38,057 bases of DNA, from assembly GCA_937915745.1 (NCBI GenBank), contig CALGGJ010000011.1:1-38057 (forward strand). Reading direction: 5' to 3'. Each line of letters starts with the position of its first letter. Within the stretch, counting starts at the first letter, position 1. The notes beneath the pieces were generated by a model that was given only the letters and a program-made list of their open reading frames with translations, did not search any database and had not been told where the DNA came from. This document shows positions 1-7,548 of this stretch, one piece after another. A program made the translations under genes and the position numbers. Source of the DNA: an uncultured Prevotellaceae bacterium. Lineage in GTDB: Bacteria > Bacteroidota > Bacteroidia > Bacteroidales > Bacteroidaceae.

Positions 1-69
1 ACGGAGGTATGAAATACCGTAGGAGCGTATCTGTATGTGAAACATATACATGCGATACTTGTATCATTT

Positions 70-1527
70 TTATTCTCCCCTATCCTTAAAATTCCATTTG
101 GAATTGTCGCTCGAGAAGTCGAACGGAGCCAGCGTTGGTGTACAGTCGCCTGCCGATATGAGTGCATATTGTTTGTCGGTGCCAGGCACCTGCTTAGGCA
201 TGATGCGATATGTTCCGTCTATACACATGTCTATTCTCCACAATTGTTCGGGAGCTCCTGTAAACTCGGGCACGGTCTCAAGTTCGGCTTCTGCATTTGC
301 TGCGAGTGCACGGTTGGTGCCTGCAATCACTATCTTATAGTATGGTCCTCCCAGATACCCTCCAGCTTCGGACACCGCTGTTATGGTCCAGCGCTGATGT
401 GGCCGGGCCATATAGTCGGCCATTCTGACACGAATATTGCCATCAGGCCAAGAATCGATTACGTCGGCCAGTTTCTGTGAAGGGATAGATGTGAGTTGGG
501 TATTGTTTCCTCCTCCAAACATACGCATACCGCCTTGAGCCCTGACGAAATCTACAACTAATTCGAGCGAATATCCACGCCGTTCCGATTCTATCTCGTA
601 TGTACCTTCTTGGAATGCATCGCCTCCTACCGGCCATCCGTTTTTCCAGAGAAGCGGGCGTATTGCCAGTACCGAACGGCCACTGCGGTCGAGGTCGGCC
701 TCCCAGTGGAACGACATTTTTTCTATACCTTCGGTAATGATTGTCCGTCCGAAGTGTCCGGCTCCAAATGTACGGCCGCTACCGGCCATCACCATCTTTC
801 CTCCGCCCTTGAGCATATCACGGCCTACATTGTCGATATATGGACCGGTTACATTGCGCGAACGTCCACATACGATGTTGTACGTTGAGTTCACACCGTC
901 GCAGCATGTGCCGTGGGTTCCGAGCAGGTAGTACCACCCGTCGCGGTAAATGAGGTCTCCGGCTTCGCAGTCTATGGCAACGTTGAGTGCCTTGTTGCCT
1001 TTCACACGCTCGCCGGTCTTTGGGTCGAGTTCGACAAGGCGTATATATCCGAAGTATGTTCCATATACTAACCACAGACGGCCATCGGTTGGGTCGAGCA
1101 TAAGTCCGGCATCGATTGCGTCACAATCTTCGTCGGTAATTGACAATGCAACTTCTATAGGGTCAGAAAATTTGAAGTCGGGCGAGTTGGGGTCGAGTGT
1201 CTTGTTCCACATTGTGAGTACACGTCCGGCGTGTCCGCCACCCAATCCGCCACCCGTTGCACTGTATGCCACGAGGTAACGGTCGCCTATCTTTATTGCA
1301 TCGGGGGCTGCTCCGCCGCCAGGACGTTGTGCGCCGCCTTGCCAGTTCCACCCATCGGCCGAAATGAGTCCGCCGCCACCGGTACCGAATGTGTAATACT
1401 TTCCGTCGCACTCCATGATGGTTGACGGGTCGTGGATGTAGGGTGCCCCTATCTGTGCCATGGTTTGGTTTGAGTATGCCATGCCGCTGAGGGTAAGTAT
1501 TGTGGTGATAATTGCTGTCTTCTTCAT
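70..1527 (-). CDS. Secreted GH43 arabinanase-like glycoside hydrolase with C-terminal ricin-type lectin region
   Basis: Probable exported endo-arabinanase or arabinosidase acting on arabinan side chains of plant polysaccharide. The 485-residue product starts with a signal peptide (about 1-24, ending MAQ). The five-bladed GH43 catalytic domain spans about 27-310, with the expected acidic triad: Asp33 in HDPS (base), Asp139 in AIDAGLMLD (pKa modulator) and Glu188 in CEAGDL (acid); His258 in GAGHFG fits the metal-site histidine. Residues about 310-485 carry W-containing repeats (Gln378-Trp380, Gln428-Trp430, Trp478) typical of a ricin-B beta-trefoil, likely a sugar-binding module. It lies 41 bases after a secreted protein gene on the same strand and probably shares its promoter. 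Family assignment is firm; the exact substrate is inferred from similarity to arabinan-active GH43 members. Confidence 0.85.
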   Translation of the reverse strand: MKKTAIITTILTLSGMAYSNQTMAQIGAPYIHDPSTIMECDGKYYTFGTGGGGLISADGWNWQGGAQRPGGGAAPDAIKIGDRYLVAYSATGGGLGGGHAGRVLTMWNKTLDPNSPDFKFSDPIEVALSITDEDCDAIDAGLMLDPTDGRLWLVYGTYFGYIRLVELDPKTGERVKGNKALNVAIDCEAGDLIYRDGWYYLLGTHGTCCDGVNSTYNIVCGRSRNVTGPYIDNVGRDMLKGGGKMVMAGSGRTFGAGHFGRTIITEGIEKMSFHWEADLDRSGRSVLAIRPLLWKNGWPVGGDAFQEGTYEIESERRGYSLELVVDFVRAQGGMRMFGGGNNTQLTSIPSQKLADVIDSWPDGNIRVRMADYMARPHQRWTITAVSEAGGYLGGPYYKIVIAGTNRALAANAEAELETVPEFTGAPEQLWRIDMCIDGTYRIMPKQVPGTDKQYALISAGDCTPTLAPFDFSSDNSKWNFKDRGE

Positions 1528-1568
1528 GATTGTATTGTATAATAAAATGTGTGTGTTGAATAAATTGT

Positions 1569-2306
1569 TTATTTTGTTGTCAGTACTACCGAGACATTTG
1601 TAACTGGTTTGCCGTCGTTATTGATAAATCTCACGCAGAAGTCGCTCATTCCCGGACCGTTTATAACGGCTCCACGCAGTATGTTGCGTCCTTTCTTCAG
1701 TGTGACACGAGGTGACATGCAGTCGTCCACCACCATGCGCCGGTCGCCCGAGAGGATGAGTGCCTCTTCGCCATTAAGCCACCACATTGATGCTGAGTTT
1801 GAACCGACTGCCAGTCTGACATTTGGTATGTCTTCCTTACATTCTATCACGGTTACAGCCCAAAACAGCACTCCATATACCTGCAGTTTCAGTCCCGACG
1901 CAAATCTGAACAGTTTGACATTGTAGCGAATGGCGTCGAATGCGTGCCATGTCAGTTTTTGTTCGCCTACGGTGACGGTCTGCCCGTCTTTAGGCACAAT
2001 TGTGAACTGTCCCTTGAAATATTCTTTGCCAAACTCAGTGCGCAGATAGCTGTCGGTAAACACCGTATTGCTGCGGTTTGGCTTGTTTATCGGTTCGAGC
2101 AGAAGCCAACGGCGTATGAAGCCGTCGGCATCGGGCGATGATGGGTTCTTGGTGGCAGGGCTGAAGTAGTCTTCAAGCTGTGGCTGCACACCCTCATTGG
2201 CAAAATTGGCGGGAACTCCTGCCTGGACGTTCGACACCTGTGCCTGCATGTTGGTCACGACGAATGCAAGCAATGTTAACAAGGTTTTGATTTCCGGATG
2301 TTTCAT
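1569..2306 (-). CDS. Secreted protein of unknown function, partner of the GH43 gene
   Basis: A 245-residue exported protein with a signal peptide (about 1-22, ending MQAQ). I do not recognise the family. It has a Trp- and aromatic-rich middle (RRWLLLEPI at about 65-73) and a C-terminal part (about 150-245) with alternating hydrophobic residues, NGEE, GRNIL and a final VSVVL strand, which looks like a beta-sandwich of the jelly-roll kind found beside Bacteroidetes glycosidases. No catalytic motif is evident. It is the first gene of a probable two-gene unit with the GH43 enzyme, so a role in polysaccharide binding or de-esterification is possible but is only inference from context. Confidence 0.7.
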   Translation of the reverse strand: MKHPEIKTLLTLLAFVVTNMQAQVSNVQAGVPANFANEGVQPQLEDYFSPATKNPSSPDADGFIRRWLLLEPINKPNRSNTVFTDSYLRTEFGKEYFKGQFTIVPKDGQTVTVGEQKLTWHAFDAIRYNVKLFRFASGLKLQVYGVLFWAVTVIECKEDIPNVRLAVGSNSASMWWLNGEEALILSGDRRMVVDDCMSPRVTLKKGRNILRGAVINGPGMSDFCVRFINNDGKPVTNVSVVLTTK

Positions 2307-2337
2307 GATGCTTAATTATAGTTGTTGTTCGGATGTG

Positions 2338-2366
2338 CAAATTTACAAATATTAAATGAAAAACAA
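2338..2366 (-). promoter_or_regulatory. Bacteroidetes-type promoter for the secreted protein/GH43 unit
   Basis: On the minus strand TAAATTTG (2338-2345) matches the TAnnTTTG -7 element, and a TTG (2364-2366) lies 18 bases upstream as a -33 element. The start codon at 2306 is about 30 bases downstream. Confidence 0.55.
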
Positions 2367-2378
2367 GCTGTGAAACGT

Positions 2379-2423
2379 AAAAAAACAGAGCCTAAGACGC
2401 AATTATTTGTGTCTGCAGCCCTG
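2379..2423 (-). terminator. Rho-independent terminator after queF
   Basis: Read on the minus strand, arms 2417-2423 and 2386-2392 pair (with one G-U), and inside them 2407-2414 pairs with 2395-2402 (8 pairs, one G-U) around a 4-base loop. Seven Us follow directly (2379-2385). It lies 31 bases beyond the queF stop and ends the queuosine unit. Confidence 0.75.
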
Positions 2424-2454
2424 TATTCTGGTTTTATGTCCTGTCTCGGTCGGT

Positions 2455-2913
2455 TTATTTCAGTGCGTAATTCTGCATACGTTGCGTTGCCAGTTCTTCA
2501 TATCGGGTGCCAGGCTGCCCGTAGTTGGCGTATGGATGAATTGCTATACCGCCACGTGGTGTGAAGAGTCCTGTCACTTCTATGTATTTGGGGTTCATAA
2601 GGCCGATGAGGTCTTTCATTATTATGTTTACACAGTCTTCGTGGAAATCGCCATGATTGCGAAAGCTGAATAGGTAGAGTTTAAGGCTTTTGCTCTCTAC
2701 CATGTGTTGTGCCGGTATGTAGCTTATGTGTATCTCAGCAAAATCGGGCTGACCTGTGATGGGACACAGGGTTGTAAATTCGGGACAGATGAAACTGACC
2801 CAATAGTCGTTGTCAGTATGTTTGTTTTCAAATGTTTCAAGCACTTCGGGTGCGTAGTCGCTTCGGTACTGGGTGTTATGTCCCAAGGCTTGTAGTCCTT
2901 CATCTTTTCTCAT
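2455..2913 (-). CDS. queF: NADPH-dependent 7-cyano-7-deazaguanine reductase (preQ0 reductase)
   Basis: Reduces the nitrile of preQ0 to the aminomethyl of preQ1, the base later put into tRNA wobble position 34 as queuosine. The 152-residue length fits the short, unimodular QueF type. Key residues are present: nucleophile Cys50 and acid Asp57 in LCPITGQPD, the QueF signature ESKSLK at 73-78, and HGDFHE with Glu92 for substrate binding. Its ATG overlaps the stop of the upstream transporter gene (ATGA, 2910-2913), so the two are probably translationally coupled and both fall under the preQ1 riboswitch in front of the transporter. A strong terminator follows. Confidence 0.95.
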   Translation of the reverse strand: MRKDEGLQALGHNTQYRSDYAPEVLETFENKHTDNDYWVSFICPEFTTLCPITGQPDFAEIHISYIPAQHMVESKSLKLYLFSFRNHGDFHEDCVNIIMKDLIGLMNPKYIEVTGLFTPRGGIAIHPYANYGQPGTRYEELATQRMQNYALK

Positions 2914-3689
2914 AAGTCGGTTATTCTAAATATGTTATACGAAATACCATCGTCATATACGTCGGTTTTTTCATGACGTTTCATAAATCTCACTACACGT
3001 ATGGTGATTGGCAGGGCAATGATTTCGTAAAGGGTCTTTGCCACAACCTGGGTTGCCATCAGCCACGTCAGCACGTTCACCGTCACAGCCGGCTCCCCGC
3101 TGAACACGAGTGGGAAGATGTAGAATGCAAGTGGGAAGAATACCAGCGAATCAGCCGTTTCACCTACAATGGTCGATGCTATAGCTCTGATTGAGAAGTG
3201 GTATTTGAAGTGGTCGTCGTTGCGGTTGGCCAATTTCATCTTACTCATTACGAGGGCATTGAGCATCGAGCCGACGACGAATGCAACAAGGCTCGCAAAA
3301 ACCACTTGCGGTACGAAGCCGAATATCTGGCAGAAGGCGGTGTCGGCTCCTGGTTCGAGTGGAGGCAGCAGGCACGCTATGCCTCCGAGTGAGGCAACAA
3401 AGAAATTCATCAGAAATCCCATCCAGATGATGAGGCGTGCCTTACGATAACCCCACACTTCGGCTATGCAGTCGTTGATGATGTATGAAATGGGAAATAC
3501 CAGGAATCCACATGTGAGGTTAATATCGCCCCACAGGTGGAATAATTTCACCTCAAGCAAGTTGGCGGTTATGAGACATACACAAAACAAAATACCCATC
3601 AGCATGAATGGTACACTGACGGTCTTCTTTATTGTATGGCTGGTGCTGGCACCTGTGTCGGCCACTGCGACAATACGTCTTTCGGTCAT
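2910..3689 (-). CDS. Queuosine precursor transporter (YhhQ/QPTR, formerly DUF165/VUT family)
   Basis: Inner-membrane importer of queuine precursors (preQ0/preQ1). The 259-residue product has about six to seven hydrophobic segments and the two family signatures: SYIINDCIAEVWGYRKAR in the first third and RAIASTIVGETADS in the second half. I chose the ATG at 3689. An in-frame GTG at 3722 would give 270 residues, but it sits inside the first stem of a preQ1 pseudoknot that ends only four bases before this ATG, so the ATG is far more likely. It is the first gene of a two-gene operon with queF (4-base stop/start overlap). Import and reduction of the same precursor fit one regulon. Confidence 0.92.
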   Translation of the reverse strand: MTERRIVAVADTGASTSHTIKKTVSVPFMLMGILFCVCLITANLLEVKLFHLWGDINLTCGFLVFPISYIINDCIAEVWGYRKARLIIWMGFLMNFFVASLGGIACLLPPLEPGADTAFCQIFGFVPQVVFASLVAFVVGSMLNALVMSKMKLANRNDDHFKYHFSIRAIASTIVGETADSLVFFPLAFYIFPLVFSGEPAVTVNVLTWLMATQVVAKTLYEIIALPITIRVVRFMKRHEKTDVYDDGISYNIFRITDL

Positions 3690-3693
3690 GATT

Positions 3694-3726
3694 CTTGTTT
3701 TTTTAGCGTGGTTGTCAAGCACACGC
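3694..3726 (-). promoter_or_regulatory. Class I preQ1 riboswitch (translational)
   Basis: Minus-strand RNA of 33 bases with the H-type pseudoknot of preQ1-I aptamers. P1 is GCGUG/CACGC (bases 1-5 with 17-21). The loop contains CUUG (8-11), which pairs with CAAG (30-33) after an A-rich tail (U then seven As). Landmarks match the Thermoanaerobacter tengcongensis aptamer: U6 just after P1, a C just before the 3' strand of P1 (C16, the ligand-pairing position), and A29 just before the P2 strand. The aptamer ends four bases before the transporter ATG, so ligand binding should block ribosome access. The gene controlled imports the ligand's precursor, which supports the call. Confidence 0.85.
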
Positions 3727-3809
3727 CCCGATTTGTCCCGGGTGGTTCAGTATTTTGTTTGATATAGCCGCCGGGTGGAATGTAAGGCTCCCCGTGGGCT
3801 TACCGGCTG

Positions 3810-3817
3810 CAAAGGTA
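3810..3817 (-). promoter_or_regulatory. -7 promoter element for the queuosine operon
   Basis: TACCTTTG on the minus strand matches TAnnTTTG. Transcription would start near 3803 and give a leader of roughly 110 bases ending in the preQ1 pseudoknot. The early leader (3769-3807) can fold with GTAAG/CTTAC and a GC-rich outer stem; its role, if any, is unknown. A possible TTG lies about 20 bases upstream. Confidence 0.5.
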
Positions 3818-3895
3818 AGAATAAATCCGCACACGGCAAGCGCCTAAAAGCTGTTTTTTACCGGCTGAAGCCCTAAATGCCGCCTATCGGTTACT

Positions 3896-3979
3896 GCAAG
3901 TGCGTAGTCATGACACTGCGAGTGCGCAGTCATGACACTGCGAGTGCGCAGTCTCAGCCTCGAGAGTGCGTACTCGCAG
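3896..3979 (+). repeat. 22-bp tandem repeat array A (interspersed family)
   Basis: Three 22-bp units (3896-3917, 3918-3939, 3940-3961) and a partial fourth (3962-3979). Each holds the near-palindromic 12-mer GAGTGCGCAGTC or a close variant and a 10-base spacer; the first two units share the spacer ATGACACTGC. It lies between the DUF4923-like gene and the queuosine operon promoter. The same unit recurs at four other intergenic sites in this window. Confidence 0.85.
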
Positions 3980-4012
3980 ACAGCAGAAATACTGTGTTTC
4001 AGGTCGGAAGCA

Positions 4013-4699
4013 TCATTGTTTCTTAAACTTGAAGCCAGTTTTCATACCATTGAAGGCAGTGGCAACCTGAGAGATCGACCCTAATGTGGAATTACCCGTA
4101 GCAGCACCGAGTGTTTGTGTCAAGGCAAGCAGCTTTGTTGAGTCGAACGTGAGCGACATCTGCGACGACGACACTGTGCAATAAGCCGTGCCGATAGACA
4201 GACCGAGGTTCTGGCCTGTAATCTTCAGGGTGTGAGCCTTCGAGTCGTATTCGTAGTTAGCAGTCTGACTTCTGCCGCTCATGTTGACAACGCAGGTCTT
4301 GTCTTCCTTAAATGTGATTTGAACCGTCCCTGCAGTGATACCCAGTTTCTCATAGTAAGGCTTCACCTTGCTCACCACCTGATTGGCAGCAACAACACCA
4401 CCGGCTTGTGCCAGCAGATTCTCGCTCTCAAACTCAACCGACGGTTCCAGATAGGTCCACGTACCTACAATTGACGCCGACTTTGAGCTGCCTGTCAGGA
4501 CACCAATGACACCCGACAAGACCGACGACGCGGCATCGTCGCCAGCGCCCGACAGAATTGCACCAAGGATGCCAGCTCCGGCCGAAGTGGACGAAGACTG
4601 TGCAGAGGTTGTGCCCGACGTCGATGTCGTTCCAAGGCCACAACCGACAAGTATGGTAGCCGCTAAAACCACGGCTGCAAAATAAGTTGTTTTCTTCAT
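4013..4699 (-). CDS. DUF4923-like lipoprotein
   Basis: A 228-residue lipoprotein with lipobox ILVGC (Cys20), then a low-complexity Ser/Thr/Ala/Gly stretch (about 23-75). The C-terminal part has the pattern I associate with DUF4923 of Bacteroidales: SIVGTWTYLEP, SENLLAQAGGVVAANQ, a YYEKLGI segment, and TFKEDKTCVV. Function is not known; the domain resembles small lipocalin-like beta-barrels, which is only inference. It is transcribed alone, divergently from the MBL-fold gene 179 bases away. Confidence 0.75.
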   Translation of the reverse strand: MKKTTYFAAVVLAATILVGCGLGTTSTSGTTSAQSSSTSAGAGILGAILSGAGDDAASSVLSGVIGVLTGSSKSASIVGTWTYLEPSVEFESENLLAQAGGVVAANQVVSKVKPYYEKLGITAGTVQITFKEDKTCVVNMSGRSQTANYEYDSKAHTLKITGQNLGLSIGTAYCTVSSSQMSLTFDSTKLLALTQTLGAATGNSTLGSISQVATAFNGMKTGFKFKKQ

Positions 4700-4764
4700 G
4701 TGATATTAATATTTGATAATGTGTGGATGTTCACAAAGGGCTAAACCAATGTTAAAAAGCGCTG

Positions 4765-4772
4765 CAAAGTTA
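4765..4772 (-). promoter_or_regulatory. -7 promoter element for the DUF4923-like gene
   Basis: TAACTTTG on the minus strand, followed by CA, is a good match to the Bacteroidetes -7 element, about 65 bases before the ATG. I see no clear -33 box. Confidence 0.5.
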
Positions 4773-4815
4773 CGAAAAAAGGAGAAATGGTAAATAGCGA
4801 ATGCCAAATTATTTG

Positions 4816-4823
4816 TATCTTTG
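4816..4823 (+). promoter_or_regulatory. -7 promoter element for the MBL-fold/panB unit
   Basis: TATCTTTG followed by CA matches TAnnTTTG, 55 bases before the start at 4879. It is arranged back to back with the promoter of the lipoprotein gene, and the two elements lie only 43 bases apart. No clear -33 box. Confidence 0.5.
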
Positions 4824-4878
4824 CAAGCCAAAACGACTTAATGCAAACAAAATATAACAGAAAGGACAGCAAAAAAGA

Positions 4879-5715
4879 ATGATGAAGTTCGTATCGATAG
4901 GTAGCGGAAGTAGCGGCAATTGCTACTATCTGGCAAACGATGAGGCGGCCATACTCATCGATGCCGGAATCAGCATTCGCCGACTCAAACGCTGTATAAA
5001 GGAATACGCACTCAACATGAGCATGGTCAAAGGCATAATCATCACCCATGACCATGCCGACCACGTGAAGGCGGCAGGCAACGTGAGCCAGGACTTCTCA
5101 CTGCCAGTATATGCCACCCGGCTGGTTCACCAAGGCATAAGTGCCAACTACCACTCGCTGAAAAAGATAGAGACCGACAAAGTGGTTACTATCGAAAAAG
5201 ACAAACCTTTCACACTTGCTTCGTTCCAAATCACTGCATTCTCAATACCACACGACTCGACCGAAAACGTAGGCTACGCGATAAGTTACAACGGACAAAC
5301 ATTCACCATCATGACCGACGTGGGGTCGGTGACTGATACCGTGCGTGAATACATAGGAAAATCAAACCATCTGGTGATTGAAACCAACTACGACGAAGAG
5401 ATGCTGCGTGGCGGGAAATACCCCAAAAATCTGCAAGACCGCATAATGAGCGGTACAGGACACCTCAGCAACCATCAGGCAGCACAAGCACTTGCCGGTG
5501 CATTCCACCCACAACTTAAAAACGTATGGCTGTGCCATCTGAGCGAAGAAAACAACCACCCCGAACTGGCACGCAAAACAATAGAATACCACCTGCGCTC
5601 CTTCGGAATAATAGCAGGCAAAGACTTCCAGCTCGAAGTGTTGAAACGACTCCTGCCAACAGGACCATTCATCATAGAAGACTCAAAGAAGAATGCCGGT
5701 AATGAAGAATCCTGA
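4879..5715 (+). CDS. MBL-fold metallohydrolase, YycJ/WalJ-like
   Basis: Cytoplasmic metallo-beta-lactamase-fold protein of 278 residues, closest to the YycJ/WalJ group, whose members are reported as 5'-3' DNA exonucleases. Visible motifs are GSGSSGN at the N-terminus (8-14), the metal site THDHADH (56-62), His125-Asp126, Asp147 in TDVGS, and His195 in GHLSN. No export signal. panB follows 62 bases later on the same strand and probably belongs to the same transcript. Alternative starts exist: the first two codons are both ATG. Fold and metal site are certain; the nuclease role is family inference. Confidence 0.88.
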   Translation: MMKFVSIGSGSSGNCYYLANDEAAILIDAGISIRRLKRCIKEYALNMSMVKGIIITHDHADHVKAAGNVSQDFSLPVYATRLVHQGISANYHSLKKIETDKVVTIEKDKPFTLASFQITAFSIPHDSTENVGYAISYNGQTFTIMTDVGSVTDTVREYIGKSNHLVIETNYDEEMLRGGKYPKNLQDRIMSGTGHLSNHQAAQALAGAFHPQLKNVWLCHLSEENNHPELARKTIEYHLRSFGIIAGKDFQLEVLKRLLPTGPFIIEDSKKNAGNEES

Positions 5716-5777
5716 ACAGATGAACAGACAAGAACACAATATCGATTTAAGCAAACCACATATAATTCTATAGAACT

Positions 5778-6596
5778 ATGGCATACTTAGTAGAAGACAA
5801 ACGCAAAGTGACTACTCACCGTCTCATACAGATGAAGCAAGAAGGCAAGAAAATAGCAATGCTCACAGCTTACGACTTTACAACAGCCCAGATAGTCGAT
5901 TCAGCAGGCATGGATGTAGTGCTCGTCGGCGACTCCGCATCAAATGTCATGGCTGGCAACGTAACCACACTGCCGATCACCCTCGACCAAATGATATACC
6001 ATGCAAAAGCCGTGGTACGCGCAACACAACGTGCACTCGTGCTGTGCGACATGCCATTCGGAACTTATCAGGTAAACTCCACTGAAGGAGTCACTAACGC
6101 CATACGCATCATGAAAGAAAGCCACTGCGATGCCCTCAAACTCGAAGGCGGAGTCGAGATAATTGACACCGTAAAGAAAATTCTCGATGCCGGAATCCCT
6201 GTATGCGGACACCTGGGACTCACACCACAAAGCATAAACAAATTCGGCACATACACAGTGCGTGCACGCGAAGAAGCGGAAGCAGCAAAACTCATAAGCG
6301 ACGCACATGCGCTCGAAGATGCCGGCTGTTTCGCCGTTGTACTAGAAAAGATACCAGCCGAACTGGCAGCAAGAGTGACCAACGAACTGAAAATACCGGT
6401 AATCGGAATAGGAGCTGGCGGCAGATGTGACGGACAAGTGCTCGTCGTGGCCGACATGCTCGGTATGTCACAAGGATTCTCACCAAAATTCCTGCGCAGA
6501 TATGCAGACCTCAACTCAATCATGACCGAGGCCATAGGCAATTATATCACCGACGTAAAAAGCGGTGATTTCCCTAACAAAGACGAGGAATACTAA
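5778..6596 (+). CDS. panB: 3-methyl-2-oxobutanoate hydroxymethyltransferase (ketopantoate hydroxymethyltransferase)
   Basis: Transfers a hydroxymethyl group from 5,10-methylene-tetrahydrofolate to alpha-ketoisovalerate, the first committed step of pantothenate (coenzyme A) synthesis. The 272 residues cover the whole (beta/alpha)8 barrel: LTAYDFTTA (29-37), GDS with metal ligand Asp52, CDMPFG with Asp91, KLEGG with Glu123, and catalytic Glu190 in VVLEK, followed by GIGAGGRCDGQ. Length matches the family. No panC or panD lies beside it. A 294-base gap with a short repeat follows. Confidence 0.97.
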   Translation: MAYLVEDKRKVTTHRLIQMKQEGKKIAMLTAYDFTTAQIVDSAGMDVVLVGDSASNVMAGNVTTLPITLDQMIYHAKAVVRATQRALVLCDMPFGTYQVNSTEGVTNAIRIMKESHCDALKLEGGVEIIDTVKKILDAGIPVCGHLGLTPQSINKFGTYTVRAREEAEAAKLISDAHALEDAGCFAVVLEKIPAELAARVTNELKIPVIGIGAGGRCDGQVLVVADMLGMSQGFSPKFLRRYADLNSIMTEAIGNYITDVKSGDFPNKDEEY

Positions 6597-6708
6597 TCAA
6601 CGAACAAACTGTTGTATATACCACACCTATTATCCCCGCATATCTGCACTGACACACACCGCAATTGGCAAACTGCCGTATAGACACAGCTTCTTGCAAA
6701 AAAAAAAA

Positions 6709-6746
6709 CGAGTGCGCACTCTCGGCTCCGGGAATGCGCACTCCTG
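6709..6746 (+). repeat. 22-bp repeat array B (short)
   Basis: Two units, 6709-6730 and part of a second from 6731. The first contains the perfect 12-bp palindrome GAGTGCGCACTC (6710-6721); the second is AATGCGCACTC. A run of eleven As lies directly before it. It sits in the panB-rpe gap and has the same orientation as arrays A and C. Apart from this array and the rpe promoter I see nothing in 6597-6890. Confidence 0.7.
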
Positions 6747-6857
6747 GAAACAAAAACAAAGTATCTGGATTTGAAACAAATACGACGTATCTGAAAAAAG
6801 TGAGTTAAACATTTCAAAAAATAAGGAAAACGTGATACAACATCAGTAAAAATTCGT

Positions 6858-6865
6858 TACCTTTG
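6858..6865 (+). promoter_or_regulatory. -7 promoter element for the rpe operon
   Basis: TACCTTTG followed by CA, 25 bases before the rpe ATG, matches the Bacteroidetes -7 consensus. A -33 box is not clear. Confidence 0.55.
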
Positions 6866-6890
6866 CAGTTGATTTAATATAAAAAACATC

Positions 6891-7535
6891 ATGATTGTAT
6901 CACCATCGCTGCTTGCAGCCGACTTCACCCGTCTTGGCGAAGAAATCGACATGATTAACCATAGCCGTGCCGACTGGCTGCATCTCGACATCATGGACGG
7001 AGTGTTCGTACCAAACATCAGTTTCGGATTCTCCGTGTTAGAGTCTATTGCCCCCATCTGTCAAAAACCAATGGACGTACATCTCATGATTGTAGAACCA
7101 GAGAAATTCACCGACCGCCTGGCCAAGCTCGGTGCTGCCATCATGAATGTACACTGCGAAGCATGTCCACACCTGCATCGTAACATACAACAGATACACG
7201 ACGCTGGAATGAAAGCAGCCGTGACACTCAACCCAGGCACACCCATATCTATGCTCGAAGATGTGATAGCCGACCTCGACATGGTGTTGCTCATGACAGT
7301 AAACCCAGGCTTCGGCGGACAAAGTTTCATAACACACTCGCTGAAAAAAGTGAGAGACCTGCGACAAATGATAACACGCACCGGCTCGAAAGCCCTAATC
7401 GAAGTTGACGGCGGAGTCAACCGACACACGGCACAACAACTGGCCGAAGCCGGAGTGGATGTATTGGTATCGGGTAGCTACATCTTCGGAGCCGAAAAAC
7501 CGAAAGACGTGATAGAATCGCTCAAAGCACTATAA
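6891..7535 (+). CDS. rpe: Ribulose-phosphate 3-epimerase
   Basis: Interconverts ribulose 5-phosphate and xylulose 5-phosphate in the pentose phosphate pathway. The 214-residue TIM barrel is full length. Motifs are SPSLLAADF at the start, HLDIMDGVFVPN with metal ligand His31 and catalytic Asp33, His64 in MDVHLM, MTVNPGFGGQ (135-144) in the phosphate-binding loop, and catalytic Asp173 in EVDGGVN. It is the first gene of a four-gene operon; the gaps between its genes are only 12-13 bases. Confidence 0.97.
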   Translation: MIVSPSLLAADFTRLGEEIDMINHSRADWLHLDIMDGVFVPNISFGFSVLESIAPICQKPMDVHLMIVEPEKFTDRLAKLGAAIMNVHCEACPHLHRNIQQIHDAGMKAAVTLNPGTPISMLEDVIADLDMVLLMTVNPGFGGQSFITHSLKKVRDLRQMITRTGSKALIEVDGGVNRHTAQQLAEAGVDVLVSGSYIFGAEKPKDVIESLKAL

Positions 7536-7548
7536 CAAACTCATCGAA

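Noticed and set aside
1..69. Imperfect inverted repeat at the left edge (ACGG...CCGT) as a terminator of the GH43 gene
   Set aside because: The stem is short and interrupted, with no clear T-run; too little sequence remains on the left to judge.
3690..3722. GTG start giving a 270-residue queuosine transporter
   Set aside because: The GTG falls within the first stem of the preQ1 pseudoknot, and the added 11 residues are not family-like.
3896..3979. Short direct repeats with regular spacing as a possible CRISPR array
   Set aside because: The unit is only 22 bp, spacers are 10 bases and shared between neighbouring units, and no cas genes are present; the same pattern recurs at five sites.
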